A DNA stretch of 64,000 bases from Vibrio cincinnatiensis DSM 19608 (lineage in GTDB: Bacteria; Pseudomonadota; Gammaproteobacteria; Enterobacterales; Vibrionaceae): contig NZ_FUXB01000001.1 of the NCBI RefSeq assembly GCF_900167345.1, forward strand, positions 186,001 through 250,000. Reading direction: 5' to 3'. A program made the translations under genes and the position numbers. Positions 41,357-50,745 of this stretch are shown piece by piece. How positions within the stretch are numbered: position 1 is the first letter of the stretch; each line of letters opens with the position of its first letter. Below the pieces are notes generated by a model that was given only the letters and a program-made list of their open reading frames with translations, had not been told where the DNA came from and did no database searches.

Positions 41357-42199
41357 ATGGATCTAAACCAATTTGACTCTCTTCTTCCGCCACAAATGGC
41401 TGAACGTGCGGCAGTAACAGGGGAAAGCAAAGCCACTAAACCGGTATACAAGTCATTTTTACTCGCTATTTCTGCAGGTATACATATTGGTATCGCCTTT
41501 ATTTTTTATACCGTGGTAACAACCGGAGCCCAAGACATCCCTTATGGTATTACCAAATTGATCGGTGGCTTAGCCTTTAGCTTAGGTCTTATTTTGGTGG
41601 TAATTACGGGGGGAGAGTTGTTTACGAGCTCAGTGCTCACACTGGTAGCGAAAGCCAGTGGTAAAATCTCTTGGCCACAATTGGTTAAAAACTGGATAGT
41701 GGTGTACTTCGGTAACTTATGTGGCTCTGTTTTGCTTGTGATTATCATGCTTTCGACTAAGCAATTTATGGAAGATGGTGGTCAACTTGGCCTTAATGCG
41801 ATGGCCATTGCTGAACATAAGTTACACCATCGTTTTTTTCAGGCTTTCTCTCTTGGGTTAATGTGTAATATCTTAGTCTGTTTGGCGGTGTGGATGACAT
41901 TCAGTGCGCGTTCACTTACCGATAAAGTCATGGTGTTGATCTTACCTGTTGCCATGTTTGTTTCTTCTGGCTTTGAACACTGTATTGCCAATATGTATCA
42001 AGTTCCGATGGCGATTGGGATTAAAGCCATGGCTCCAGAGAGCTTCTGGTTGATGACAGGGGCTGATATTGCACAGTTTTCTGATTTAACCATGACGAAT
42101 TTCATCGTTAATAACCTTATCCCTGTGACGTTAGGTAACATTGTCGGTGGTGGTGTGTTTGTTGGTATATGGTATTGGTTGATATACCTTAAAGATTAA
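41357..42199 (+). CDS. focA: Formate/nitrite family transporter, FocA type
   Basis: 280 residues, six membrane helices. FNT signatures: SFLLAISAGIHIGIAF, GGLAFSLGLILVVITGGELF and SSGFEHCIANMY with the pore histidine. FocA is a pentameric formate channel. I chose ATG 41357 (MDLNQFDSLLPP) over a GTG at 41333. pflB is not adjacent, unlike E. coli. A hairpin ATAATCG/CGATTAT (41293-41317) lies in its leader. Confidence 0.92.
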   Translation: MDLNQFDSLLPPQMAERAAVTGESKATKPVYKSFLLAISAGIHIGIAFIFYTVVTTGAQDIPYGITKLIGGLAFSLGLILVVITGGELFTSSVLTLVAKASGKISWPQLVKNWIVVYFGNLCGSVLLVIIMLSTKQFMEDGGQLGLNAMAIAEHKLHHRFFQAFSLGLMCNILVCLAVWMTFSARSLTDKVMVLILPVAMFVSSGFEHCIANMYQVPMAIGIKAMAPESFWLMTGADIAQFSDLTMTNFIVNNLIPVTLGNIVGGGVFVGIWYWLIYLKD

Positions 42200-42211
42200 C
42201 CGCTCTAGCGT

Positions 42212-42236
42212 AAAACCGTCATAATTTGGCGGTTTT
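42212..42236 (+). terminator. Terminator of focA
   Basis: Stem AAAACCGTCA/TGGCGGTTTT with one T-G wobble, loop TAATT. It begins 12 bases after the focA stop. Confidence 0.82.
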
Positions 42237-42734
42237 ACTCATTTGTTATCCACATTTTCTGTGGATAAGTTATTTCAAAGTCCGTGAGTAACCTTAACTG
42301 CATGATTTATTATATTAATGTTGCACTTGTTTCGTGCAAGATTAAGTTCTAATTTGGTGCATATTTAAACAGTGTGAAATGTTTTCATCGGATAAAGCCG
42401 CACTAATCTTCTATTTTTCTTTTAAAAATACCCAGCAAAGATGATAAAGATAAAAAAAAGGTTATTTTTTCAACTTTTCTCATTCTATTTGTTCTTGGTT
42501 GCCTAGCTGTTTTCTATTCATAGAAATAAAATGACCCATTGATTAATAATTAATCATCTTCAGGCCAGGGTAACGCCTCTTCACTTAGCGATTCTTATAC
42601 GAATGAAACATCAGACGTAAATTAATAGGTAAATGCACTTTTATTGATGTAGCACTAAGTATGCGTCATGAAATTTTGTACATTGGGCCTTTTTGTTGAA
42701 ACCCCTTTGTGGGCCATGTTTAGTAGGAAAAACA
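42237..42734. other. Gene-free, AT-rich focA/ppaC spacer
   Basis: About 500 bases with no gene but several dyads: paired DnaA boxes (42246-42268), TTGCAC-N7-GTGCAA (about 42322-42340) and TGATTAATAATTAATCA (42540-42556). It must hold the ppaC promoter. No small RNA can be supported from sequence alone. Confidence 0.55.
42246..42268. promoter_or_regulatory. Two perfect inverted DnaA boxes
   Basis: TTATCCACA (42246-42254) is the exact consensus DnaA box; TGTGGATAA (42260-42268) is its exact complement, 5 bases away. The pair can also form a 9-bp hairpin. Binding is inferred from consensus only. Confidence 0.5.
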
Positions 42735-43640
42735 ATGATCTTAGTCGTAGGCCATAAAAACCCAGATAGTGACAGTATTTGTAGTGCTTTGGTTGCCGCA
42801 GAGCTCCTTAAGGCTCGTGGGCTGTCAGCTAAAGCGATTCGTCAAGGTGACGTGAACCGAGAAACTCAGCACATTTTAGAACAAGCGGGTGTTTTAGCTC
42901 CTGAACTTTGCATATCGGTAGCGGGTGAGAAGGTGTGGCTCGTTGATTATAGTGATGTCGCACAAGCACCAGATGATCTTAACCAAGCTGAAATTTTAGG
43001 GATTATTGACCACCATCGCCTCGGCGATGTGATGACCGTTAATCCACTTGAAGCCTGGATCTGGCCTGTAGGTTGTACCTGCACCATCCTCTTTAATCTG
43101 TGCAAGATGGAACAGGTTCCGGTTACTCGTTCATTAGCCATGTTAATGATGTCTGCTATTTTATCAGACACGGTAGGCTTTGCTTCTCCCACTTGTACTG
43201 AGAAAGATAAGCAAGCGGTATCCGAATTAGCTCAGTTGGCTGAAGTGGATGATTTGGCCGCCTTTACTCAGCAGCTATTAATCGCTAAAACGGATATCGA
43301 AGGGTTAAGCGCCGCCCAATTGGTTGAAAAAGATCTTAAAGCCTATCCTTTTAATGGGCGAGACGTGATTGTTGGTCAAGTTGAGTTGGCCACCTTAGAT
43401 CAGGTTGCAGATATGATTGATGAATTGGAAGCAGATTTACAACAACGCTGTGATCAAGAAAATTTCGCGTTAGCGGCATTGATGCTTACTGATATTACAA
43501 CGGCACAAACACGTTTACTCTTTAAAGGTGAATGGGCAGAAAAATTAGTAAAACATGAGCAAGGTGGAGTATTAATGATGCATGATACTTTAAGCCGTAA
43601 GAAACAAGGTTGGCCTTGGTTACAAACGGAACTGGCGTAA
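42735..43640 (+). CDS. ppaC: Manganese-dependent inorganic pyrophosphatase (family II)
   Basis: 301 residues, DHH family. Metal ligands in GHKNPDSDS (residues 6-14) and the DHHRLGD motif; a C-terminal DHHA2 domain (SRKKQGWPWLQ includes the conserved RKKQ substrate loop). It hydrolyses pyrophosphate to phosphate in the cytosol. ATG 42735 has AGGA at good distance; the frame extends to 42693 without support. Confidence 0.96.
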   Translation: MILVVGHKNPDSDSICSALVAAELLKARGLSAKAIRQGDVNRETQHILEQAGVLAPELCISVAGEKVWLVDYSDVAQAPDDLNQAEILGIIDHHRLGDVMTVNPLEAWIWPVGCTCTILFNLCKMEQVPVTRSLAMLMMSAILSDTVGFASPTCTEKDKQAVSELAQLAEVDDLAAFTQQLLIAKTDIEGLSAAQLVEKDLKAYPFNGRDVIVGQVELATLDQVADMIDELEADLQQRCDQENFALAALMLTDITTAQTRLLFKGEWAEKLVKHEQGGVLMMHDTLSRKKQGWPWLQTELA

Positions 43641-43689
43641 TCATTCAATTACGGTATTATCGCAGACCGACAAACAGTGGGAGTAAACC

Positions 43690-44079
43690 ATGACAGATTC
43701 ACTGAGCGCAGAACAGATTTCAGCACTTAATCACGATGATTCAGAGCAACGGATGAAATACACAGTTAAGCAGATCGCTCTTCATCAACAGGTGTGGATT
43801 TTAACAGATCAACACGGGTGTGTAATGCTTAATACCGAAGACGACGACTGTGTTCCTGTCTGGCCTCATCAAGCATTAGCTCAGGCTTGGGCGACCGGAG
43901 AGTGGGCTGACTGTGAAGCGAAGGCGATTCCCCTTAACCAATGGCGTAGCCGCTGGACCCCGGGACTGGCTGATGATGAATTGTCCGTTGTTGTTTTCCC
44001 AAATGATAGGGAAGAGGGCGTCGTTTTATTCCCTGATGAGTTTGATGCTGAGCTTGAAAAACAGAAATCGGTACGATAA
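43690..44079 (+). CDS. DUF2750 domain protein
   Basis: 129 residues, acidic, cytoplasmic. Blocks: WILTDQHGCVMLNTEDDDCVPVWPH and LVDDELSVVVFP-like DDELSVVVFPNDREEGVVLF typical of DUF2750. Function unknown. It follows ppaC after 49 bases and ends before a very strong terminator, so it is probably co-transcribed with ppaC. Confidence 0.82.
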   Translation: MTDSLSAEQISALNHDDSEQRMKYTVKQIALHQQVWILTDQHGCVMLNTEDDDCVPVWPHQALAQAWATGEWADCEAKAIPLNQWRSRWTPGLADDELSVVVFPNDREEGVVLFPDEFDAELEKQKSVR

Positions 44080-44095
44080 GTTCTCAATTATTTCG

Positions 44096-44127
44096 AAGAA
44101 GGCCCACAGATATCTGTGGGCCTTCTT
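44096..44127. terminator. Bidirectional terminator between DUF2750 and sapF
   Basis: A 14-bp-plus stem: AAGAAGGCCCACAG pairs with CTGTGGGCCTTCTT around ATAT. T-runs occur on both strands, fitting the convergent genes on either side. Confidence 0.93.
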
Positions 44128-44138
44128 TTACTTGTACG

Positions 44139-44927
44139 TTATTTAAAACTGGGGGCTTTTTGAAAGTGGCTTTCAATCATTCGCTGAGTGATGGGATGCT
44201 GAGGCTCAGAAAGGACTTGCTGAGTATCGCCAAACTCAACCACTTCACCTTCATGCATCACCATGACTTTATCGGTAATGTGTTTGACGATACCAATGTG
44301 TTGAGACACATAAATAAAGGAAACCCCCATCTCTTCTTGCAGCTCAAGAAAAAGATTGATGATTTGTGAACGCATGGCCATATCTAAGCCATTGAGGGCT
44401 TCATCAGCAATAATGATAGACGGTTGTAATATGAGCGCTCGAGCTAAACACACCCGTTGTTTTTGACCCGTTGCCAACATTTGTGGGTAGAAATAGGCGT
44501 GTTCAGGTAATAAACCTACACGAAGCAGTGTATCCTTCACACGATTCATTCGGGCTTCCGGTGTCATATTGGTATTACGCTTGAGTGGTCCTTCTAAAAT
44601 TCGTCCTATTTGTAGGCGAGGATTTAGCGAGGTATTGGGGTCTTGAAAAATCATCCGAATCAATTTGCAACGTGTGGCGTAATCTTTATGTTCCAGTTGC
44701 TCCCCATTGACCAATATTTCCCCGTTAGTGGGTTCGACCATTCCCGCGAGCATTCGAGCAAGGGTTGATTTCCCAGAGCCATTTTGACCAATAAAACCAA
44801 TGGTTTGCCCTGCTTCTAAACAAAAGCTGACGGGCTTTACCGCATGTTGAATTTTTTTTCGGAATAAGCCAGAACGAGTGATAAAGTCTTTAGATAATTG
44901 ATGGACTTCTAGTAGTGATGCACTCAT
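44139..44927 (-). CDS. sapF: Peptide transport ATP-binding protein SapF
   Basis: 262 residues, ABC ATPase. Walker A GQNGSGKST, Q-loop MIFQDPNTSLNP, Walker B SIIIADEAL and H-loop YVSQHIG. The signature is LATGQKQR, not LSGGQ. Last gene of sapABCDF, 2 bases after sapD. Energises import with SapD; in enterobacteria Sap has been linked to antimicrobial peptide resistance, potassium uptake and putrescine export. Confidence 0.94.
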   Translation of the reverse strand: MSASLLEVHQLSKDFITRSGLFRKKIQHAVKPVSFCLEAGQTIGFIGQNGSGKSTLARMLAGMVEPTNGEILVNGEQLEHKDYATRCKLIRMIFQDPNTSLNPRLQIGRILEGPLKRNTNMTPEARMNRVKDTLLRVGLLPEHAYFYPQMLATGQKQRVCLARALILQPSIIIADEALNGLDMAMRSQIINLFLELQEEMGVSFIYVSQHIGIVKHITDKVMVMHEGEVVEFGDTQQVLSEPQHPITQRMIESHFQKAPSFK

Positions 44928-44929
44928 GG

Positions 44930-45919
44930 CTACGGCTCCATATTGAGTGGAAAATGGCAGGCAAATTTATGACTTTTAACCCAGCGAGTTGCGGGTACTT
45001 CTACACATTGTCGCTGTGCGTAAGGGCAACGGGGGCCAAGTCGACAACCAATAGGCAAGTGCTGAAGTGGGGGAATCGAGCCCGGTAAGGACTGTAATTT
45101 CTGTTTATGGGGTATCCAGTCGCTAAAATCAGGCATCGCTTTGAGCAAGGCAACCGTATAAGGGTGCTTGGGCTCGGTCATGATTTTTTGAGTATCCGCC
45201 GATTCAACCGATTGACCGCAATACATAACCGTAATTCGAGTCGCCCACTGGGTAATGGTGGTTAAATCATGACCAATCAGCAAAATCGAAGTATTGTTAA
45301 CCTGATTCATACGGCTGAGTAGGCGTAAAATCTGTGATTGAGTAATGGGGTCTAAATCATTCGTGGGTTCATCGGCAATCAACAGTTTAGGTTTGGCCGC
45401 GATCGCCATGGCGATCATCACTTTTTGACACTCCCCATCCGTCATTTCATAAGGGTAGCTGCCCATAATGCGTCGGTGATCTTTGATCCCCACTTTATGC
45501 AGCAAGGCTATAGCTTGTTTTTTTCGCCAAGTAAAGCGTTGCCACCAACGCCCTTCAAAGGTTCGAGAAGGGATAGATTCGATTAATTGCTCACCAATTT
45601 TTTCAGACGGATCAAGACAGGTAGAAGGCTCTTGAAAGATCATGGCAATATCACGAGCGATGACTCGGCGGCGTTCCCTAGGGGTCAGTTGCAATAAATC
45701 AATATTGCCAAGTCGCAATCGATCGGCACTGATACGCCAATTATCTTTGCTCACACCGACAATCGCTTTGGCGACTAAGCTTTTCCCTGAGCCCGACTCA
45801 CCGACTAAACCACGAATTTCACCTTCGTTCATGGTTAAACTCATCCGGTCAACGGCTTTTACGATACCTTGTGGGGTATCAATTTCAATCGTGAGATGGC
45901 GAATATCAAGTAAGGGCAT
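44930..45919 (-). CDS. sapD: Peptide transport ATP-binding protein SapD
   Basis: 329 residues. Walker [11 protein letters not shown]-loop [11 protein letters not shown], signature MTDGECQKV (non-canonical, as in E. coli SapD), Walker [13 protein letters not shown]-terminal oligopeptide-type extension has C-x5-C-x6-C in [15 protein letters not shown] plus a later cysteine, a pattern that binds an Fe-S cluster in DppD-type ATPases. The start overlaps the sapC stop by one base. Confidence 0.95.
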   Translation of the reverse strand: MPLLDIRHLTIEIDTPQGIVKAVDRMSLTMNEGEIRGLVGESGSGKSLVAKAIVGVSKDNWRISADRLRLGNIDLLQLTPRERRRVIARDIAMIFQEPSTCLDPSEKIGEQLIESIPSRTFEGRWWQRFTWRKKQAIALLHKVGIKDHRRIMGSYPYEMTDGECQKVMIAMAIAAKPKLLIADEPTNDLDPITQSQILRLLSRMNQVNNTSILLIGHDLTTITQWATRITVMYCGQSVESADTQKIMTEPKHPYTVALLKAMPDFSDWIPHKQKLQSLPGSIPPLQHLPIGCRLGPRCPYAQRQCVEVPATRWVKSHKFACHFPLNMEP

Positions 45920-46806
45920 TATTCGACTCCCGCATTCAGTGCTTGGCGAACGCCTTCACCTACCAAGTTTATCATAACGACAGTAAACATAATCGCCATA
46001 CCAGGTAGGGTAACGGTCCAAGGGGCAAGGTAAATCAGTTCAACAGAGTCGCCTAACATTGTTCCCCACTCTGTGCTGGGTGATTGAGCGCCAAGGCCTA
46101 AAAAGCCTAATGCGGAAATATCTAAAATAGCAATAGATAATGCCATCGTCACTTCTGCGGCAATGACGGATAAAATATTAGGCAGAATGGATGATCTGAG
46201 TAAATAGACATCGGTTGCGCCATCGAGACGCGCCGCCATAATATAATCTTTTTCAATTTCATTATGGACCGCAATGTATACAGAACGAATAAAACGAGGG
46301 ATTAATGCCAGACAGATGGCAAGCATGATATTGAATTCTCCTGCCCCCAAAAATGCCACAAAAATGATGGCCAACAGGAGGGAAGGGATGGACATGACGG
46401 TGTCTAGTAAATGATTTAACGTACTAGAAAGCAGCCCTTTGGTCATTCCGGCTAAGGTTCCGATGATACAACCAATGACAGTCGCAATGAAAGTGATGAA
46501 TAAGGCCGCCCCAAAGGTAATGCGTGAACCATCGACTAAGCGAGATAAAATATCGCGGCCAAAGTCATCGGTTCCAAGAAAGTATTGTACGGTTCCAGAA
46601 GGGTCCCATGAGGGTGGCATTAATAGCTCCCCAGAAGGGATATGAGGATGATGAGGCGTTATCCAATACGAGGTTAGGGTGAGCACCAAAATGATCAACA
46701 AACACCACAGACCAAACATGGCAAGTTTATTGGCTTTATAACTGCGCCAAAAGCGTTCAAATTGGCTTGGGATATGCTCTTCTTGATAAATATTATTGGT
46801 TAGCAT
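45919..46806 (-). CDS. sapC: Peptide transport permease SapC
   Basis: 295 residues, five to six membrane helices after a cytoplasmic N-terminus ([19 protein letters not shown]). The binding-protein-dependent permease EAA loop is near [18 protein letters not shown]. It overlaps sapB by 14 bases and sapD by one base. Confidence 0.93.
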   Translation of the reverse strand: MLTNNIYQEEHIPSQFERFWRSYKANKLAMFGLWCLLIILVLTLTSYWITPHHPHIPSGELLMPPSWDPSGTVQYFLGTDDFGRDILSRLVDGSRITFGAALFITFIATVIGCIIGTLAGMTKGLLSSTLNHLLDTVMSIPSLLLAIIFVAFLGAGEFNIMLAICLALIPRFIRSVYIAVHNEIEKDYIMAARLDGATDVYLLRSSILPNILSVIAAEVTMALSIAILDISALGFLGLGAQSPSTEWGTMLGDSVELIYLAPWTVTLPGMAIMFTVVMINLVGEGVRQALNAGVE

Positions 46807-47755
46807 ACCACTCCTTCCTTACTAGAGGATTCACAATGGTGCCGATTAAATCAGAGAGGATACTGGCCGTTAACACCAGTGCTCCTACAACCATCACACC
46901 GGCTTGGATAGATACGTAATCTTTATTGGCAAGCGCATCGAGTAACCAGCGGCCAATCCCCGGCCAATTAAAAATAGACTCGGTAATAATAGCGAGAGTA
47001 AGCATACTGGATAATTGCACACCAAATTTAGGAATAATCGGAGGAATGGCATTTCGTAACACATGTTGAGTGATGATCCGATAGTAAGAAAGGCCCTTAA
47101 TTCGAGCGGCACGAATGTAGTTCTCATTCATAATATCGGCAACGGAAGCGCGCATTAAACCAACAATTTGTGTGGTGGGGGCTAAAGCCAAGACGAGGCA
47201 AGGTAAAACCATATGTTCAATCACACTTTGTAATGCATGGCTACGATAGGGGCCTTGAGCAAGAAAGGCATCAATCAAGGCAAATCCTGTTATGGGTTTA
47301 ACTTGGTAAAGTAAGTCATAACGCCCTGCCACGGGAAATATTTCATAGTGCAGAGAGAAGACCATAATCATCATCAATGCGACCCAAAAAATGGGAGCAG
47401 AGTACCCTGACATGGAAGTAAATGAAATAATAGTATCGGCCCATTTTCCTTGTTTCATGCCAGCGAGAGTCCCCAGTGGGATACCAATCAATAAAGATAA
47501 GAGGAAAGCAACGAAGCAAAGCTCTAATGTGGCAGGAAAAACAAAAAGCAGTTCTTCAAAAATAGGCGTTCCACTTTTATTCACACCAAAATTTAAGTTC
47601 ATTAATTGATTTAAATAGGCGAACCAGCCTGTCCAATACGGTTGATGGGCAAGGGGTGACTGAGGTTCAAGCCGTAGTAACGCATACCCAACGAACGTTA
47701 ATATGAGTAAAGTGATGACAAAGAGATTTAAGCGGCGCAACGTGTAATTAAACAT
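46793..47755 (-). CDS. sapB: Peptide transport permease SapB
   Basis: 320 residues, DppB-type permease with about six helices. EAA-loop region: RAARIKGLSYYRIITQHVLR, then NAIPPIIPKFG. The start overlaps the sapA stop by one base. Confidence 0.93.
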   Translation of the reverse strand: MFNYTLRRLNLFVITLLILTFVGYALLRLEPQSPLAHQPYWTGWFAYLNQLMNLNFGVNKSGTPIFEELLFVFPATLELCFVAFLLSLLIGIPLGTLAGMKQGKWADTIISFTSMSGYSAPIFWVALMMIMVFSLHYEIFPVAGRYDLLYQVKPITGFALIDAFLAQGPYRSHALQSVIEHMVLPCLVLALAPTTQIVGLMRASVADIMNENYIRAARIKGLSYYRIITQHVLRNAIPPIIPKFGVQLSSMLTLAIITESIFNWPGIGRWLLDALANKDYVSIQAGVMVVGALVLTASILSDLIGTIVNPLVRKEWYANQ

Positions 47756-49377
47756 TATTCACTGATCCTCTCTATGGTATGAAAAGGCTGGCTACTAAAA
47801 GGACTAAGAGAAAATCCGGTGAGCGATTTGTGATAAGCCTTAAACTGTTTTCCATGCGTCAAAGGGATGACAGGAAATTCTTGATTTAAGATGTTTTGCG
47901 CTTGTGTATAAAGATTTTGTCTATAACGAGGCGACTCGGTTTCCAAAGCTAAGTTGAGTAAAAAATCAAACTCAGTATGGCACCATTGCGCCACATTCAA
48001 CCCTGCTTGCTTTGCATCACACGAAAGCAGAGAACGCAGAAAATTATCAGGATCACTGGTGGCGCCAGACCAACCGGTTAAAGATAAGTCAACATTAGGG
48101 TGTTCAAAAAACTCCCCTCTATCAGAGCGTTCTTCCCAAATTAAATGTAGATGTATACCAATTTCTGCCAAGTTTGTTTGGATTAATTCTGCGGTTTTCC
48201 TAGGGCTAGGATTATAGACTTTGGGTTCGAGAGGAACGGACATCGTCAATTCGAGTCCAGAATGAACCCCGGCTTCTTTGAGAAGTGATAAGGCATAATT
48301 GCGATCATAACGAACTTGAATGTTATCTTCTTGGTATGCCCAAGAGGAAGGCGGGAGAATATTGTAAGCAATACTTCCGGTATTGTAATACACAGAGTCT
48401 AAGATTTTATCTCGATTGATAGCAAAATTTAATGCGTTACGAACGCGTCTGTCTTTCAGAATCGGGCGTTGTGTATTGACTGCAATAAACGCCACATTCA
48501 TGGCCGAGCTGGCATCAAGAATCAGATCTGAATGGGCTTTAATGGTTGGAATTTGACTTGCAATCGGAGCAACCAGCACATCACATTCATTTCGTAATAA
48601 TTTAGCCAATGCGCCTGTTCCTCTTTGTGATATATCCAAGACAACTTGGCTCATTTGAGCAGGGGTATTCCAATAACGAGGGTGACGGCGTAACCTAATG
48701 GCATCTCTTGGGCGATATTCATCTAAATAAAATGGCCCAGTTCCTACTGGGTGACTATCGATCATTGAATGTTGATTGCGCAATTGTCGCTGTTGTGCAT
48801 ATTCCGCCGAGAGGATAACCGCATACGGTGTGGCAATATTAGCGAGGAAGGTATTATCCGGACGATTGAGCGTAAATGTGACGGTTTGCTCATCGAGAGC
48901 TTTCACTTCTTTGACAAGCCCAGAAAAATCTAGGCTGCTGAACCAAGGATAACTGGCATTGCTGACTGAATGGAAAGGATGAGAAGGATCGATAATTCGA
49001 CGGAAACTGAAAACCACATCTTCTGCATTCAGTGGACGGCTTGGTGTAAACCATGCGGTCGATTGAAATTGAATATTTTCTCGGAGAGTAAATGTGTACT
49101 CAAGACCATGATTTTTTACCTCCCAATGAGAGGCTAAACTGGGCTGTGGGAGGTAGGTTTTTGGATTTAAAGTCAGTAACGTATCGTAGAGCTGAGGGCT
49201 TAATGTTTCAGAGGTGATACCACTGTCGACCAATTGAGGGTTAAAGGTTGTAAGGTTACTTTGACCACAGTATACAAACCCGGACTGGCGAATTTTTTTA
49301 TGATCAATACTTTCACCACAGCCCACAAGTAAAGCGAGACCACATAATCCGAAAGTTAAGCGTAATAAAGAGTTCAT
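47755..49377 (-). CDS. sapA: Peptide ABC transporter substrate-binding protein SapA
   Basis: 540 residues, SBP_bac_5 family. The signal has a lipobox (LALLVGCGES, Cys20), so the protein is probably a lipoprotein rather than a free periplasmic protein. Binding-protein blocks: LSPQLYDTLLTLNPKTY, RPLNAEDVVFSFRRI, VGTGPFYLDEYRP, INRDKILDSVYY. It begins the sapABCDF operon, with pspF 134 bases upstream on the same strand. Confidence 0.93.
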   Translation of the reverse strand: MNSLLRLTFGLCGLALLVGCGESIDHKKIRQSGFVYCGQSNLTTFNPQLVDSGITSETLSPQLYDTLLTLNPKTYLPQPSLASHWEVKNHGLEYTFTLRENIQFQSTAWFTPSRPLNAEDVVFSFRRIIDPSHPFHSVSNASYPWFSSLDFSGLVKEVKALDEQTVTFTLNRPDNTFLANIATPYAVILSAEYAQQRQLRNQHSMIDSHPVGTGPFYLDEYRPRDAIRLRRHPRYWNTPAQMSQVVLDISQRGTGALAKLLRNECDVLVAPIASQIPTIKAHSDLILDASSAMNVAFIAVNTQRPILKDRRVRNALNFAINRDKILDSVYYNTGSIAYNILPPSSWAYQEDNIQVRYDRNYALSLLKEAGVHSGLELTMSVPLEPKVYNPSPRKTAELIQTNLAEIGIHLHLIWEERSDRGEFFEHPNVDLSLTGWSGATSDPDNFLRSLLSCDAKQAGLNVAQWCHTEFDFLLNLALETESPRYRQNLYTQAQNILNQEFPVIPLTHGKQFKAYHKSLTGFSLSPFSSQPFHTIERISE

Positions 49378-49511
49378 AATGATGTATATCTGCGAACAGC
49401 AAGGCTAAGCAAGATAGCTTGTGCCTCAAAATCCGCTTAATTTACCATTCTTTACCGAACAAGGCCAAATGAAAAGGTCAGATGATGAATCATTGGTCTG
49501 TCCCCCTGAGG

Positions 49512-50522
49512 TTAGTCATGCTTTTCTGATGAAAGTAATTGATACTTTCGTACCATGCCACGGAATTGATCATAGCTCAATCCCAGTAATTGTGCTGCTT
49601 GTCGCTGATTAAATTGAGCACGTTTGAGTGCTTGTTGCAGTAATGATGTATCTTGTTCGGCCTGCCACTGTTTGTAGTTTAGGGGAAGAGAAAAGGTTTC
49701 CCTTGTTTCTTGGCTAAGGTTTGAATGGGTAACCCCGTTTTCTGCCATAGCGTTGGCTTCCATAAATGGGTCAAAAATTAACGCGTGGATGGGTGTTGGT
49801 GTTTGCCCATGTTGATAAACGGTCCGTTCAATCACATTTTTAAGTTCACGAACATTGCCTGGCCAAAGGTATTGGCACAATTGCTGTTGAGCGTGTTCAG
49901 TAAACCCAACAAAGACAGGGAGCGATAATTCTCGACACATTCTCATCGCAAAGGTCTCTGCCAGTAATAAAATATCTTCTTTTCGTTGACGAAGAGGGGG
50001 TAAAGCGATCACATCAAAGGCGAGTCTATCTAATAAATCGGCACGGAATCGTCCTTGTTGAGCAAGGTTTGGTAGGTTCTCGTTAGTCGCACAAATGATG
50101 CGAACATTGGCATTCAAGGATCGACTGCCACCAACCCGTTCATATTGTCCATATTCAATAACACGCAGTAGTTTTTCCTGCACGGCGAGAGGGGCGGTAG
50201 CGAGTTCATCAAGAAAGAGAGAGCCTCCTTCTGCTCGTTCAAAGCGACCTTGATGTTGATGTTTTGCTCCGGTAAACGCTCCCGACTCATGTCCAAATAA
50301 TTCAGAGTCTATCAATCCTTCACTTAATGTGGAGCAATTTAACGTGACTAAAGGATGCTCCCAGCGCCTAGATAAATAGTGCAACCGCTGAGCGATCAAT
50401 TCCTTGCCTGTTCCTCGTTCACCAACAATCAGTACGGGACGTTCAATCGGCGCTAAGCGAGAGACTTTATCCAGCACTGCGAGAAAAGCTGGGGATTCAC
50501 CAAGTAAACTGTGTTGTTGCAT
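49512..50522 (-). CDS. pspF: Phage shock protein operon activator PspF
   Basis: 336 residues, a sigma-54 bacterial enhancer-binding protein without receiver domain. Walker A GERGTGK (34-40), sigma-54 contact loop GAFTGA (81-86), Walker B GSLFLDELA, and a C-terminal Fis-type helix-turn-helix (about 297-332, FNQRQAAQLLGLSYDQFRGM). Divergent from pspA; PspA normally inhibits it. Confidence 0.96.
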   Translation of the reverse strand: MQQHSLLGESPAFLAVLDKVSRLAPIERPVLIVGERGTGKELIAQRLHYLSRRWEHPLVTLNCSTLSEGLIDSELFGHESGAFTGAKHQHQGRFERAEGGSLFLDELATAPLAVQEKLLRVIEYGQYERVGGSRSLNANVRIICATNENLPNLAQQGRFRADLLDRLAFDVIALPPLRQRKEDILLLAETFAMRMCRELSLPVFVGFTEHAQQQLCQYLWPGNVRELKNVIERTVYQHGQTPTPIHALIFDPFMEANAMAENGVTHSNLSQETRETFSLPLNYKQWQAEQDTSLLQQALKRAQFNQRQAAQLLGLSYDQFRGMVRKYQLLSSEKHD

Positions 50523-50549
50523 GAGCGATTCCTTGAGTCGGTGAATTAA

Positions 50550-50562
50550 ACCAATTATTGGT
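50550..50562. promoter_or_regulatory. Palindrome in the pspF/pspA spacer, candidate PspF site
   Basis: Perfect palindrome ACCAAT-T-ATTGGT, 28 bases upstream of pspF and about 75 bases upstream of the pspA sigma-54 elements, the range expected for an enhancer-binding site. PspF assignment is inference. Confidence 0.35.
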
Positions 50563-50636
50563 AATTTTCATCATAGCATAACCAAGGTAAAGGAATGTGA
50601 AAATGATAATGCATTGAAAAATAATGAGAAAAAAGA

Positions 50637-50652
50637 TGGCATGGTTATTGAA
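50637..50652 (+). promoter_or_regulatory. Sigma-54 promoter of pspABC
   Basis: TGGCATG-N4-TTGAA fits TGGCACG-N4-TTGCA: the -24 GG and -12 region are correctly spaced, with C to T and C to A changes. About 100 bases before the pspA ATG and adjacent to pspF. Confidence 0.65.
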
Positions 50653-50745
50653 AATGGTTCAAGTATCTCTTATAGAATCGATTCCCCATCGGTTTATTTG
50701 GGATCTATCACGGTATGGACTTATGTTTATCTAAAGGAGTGTGTT

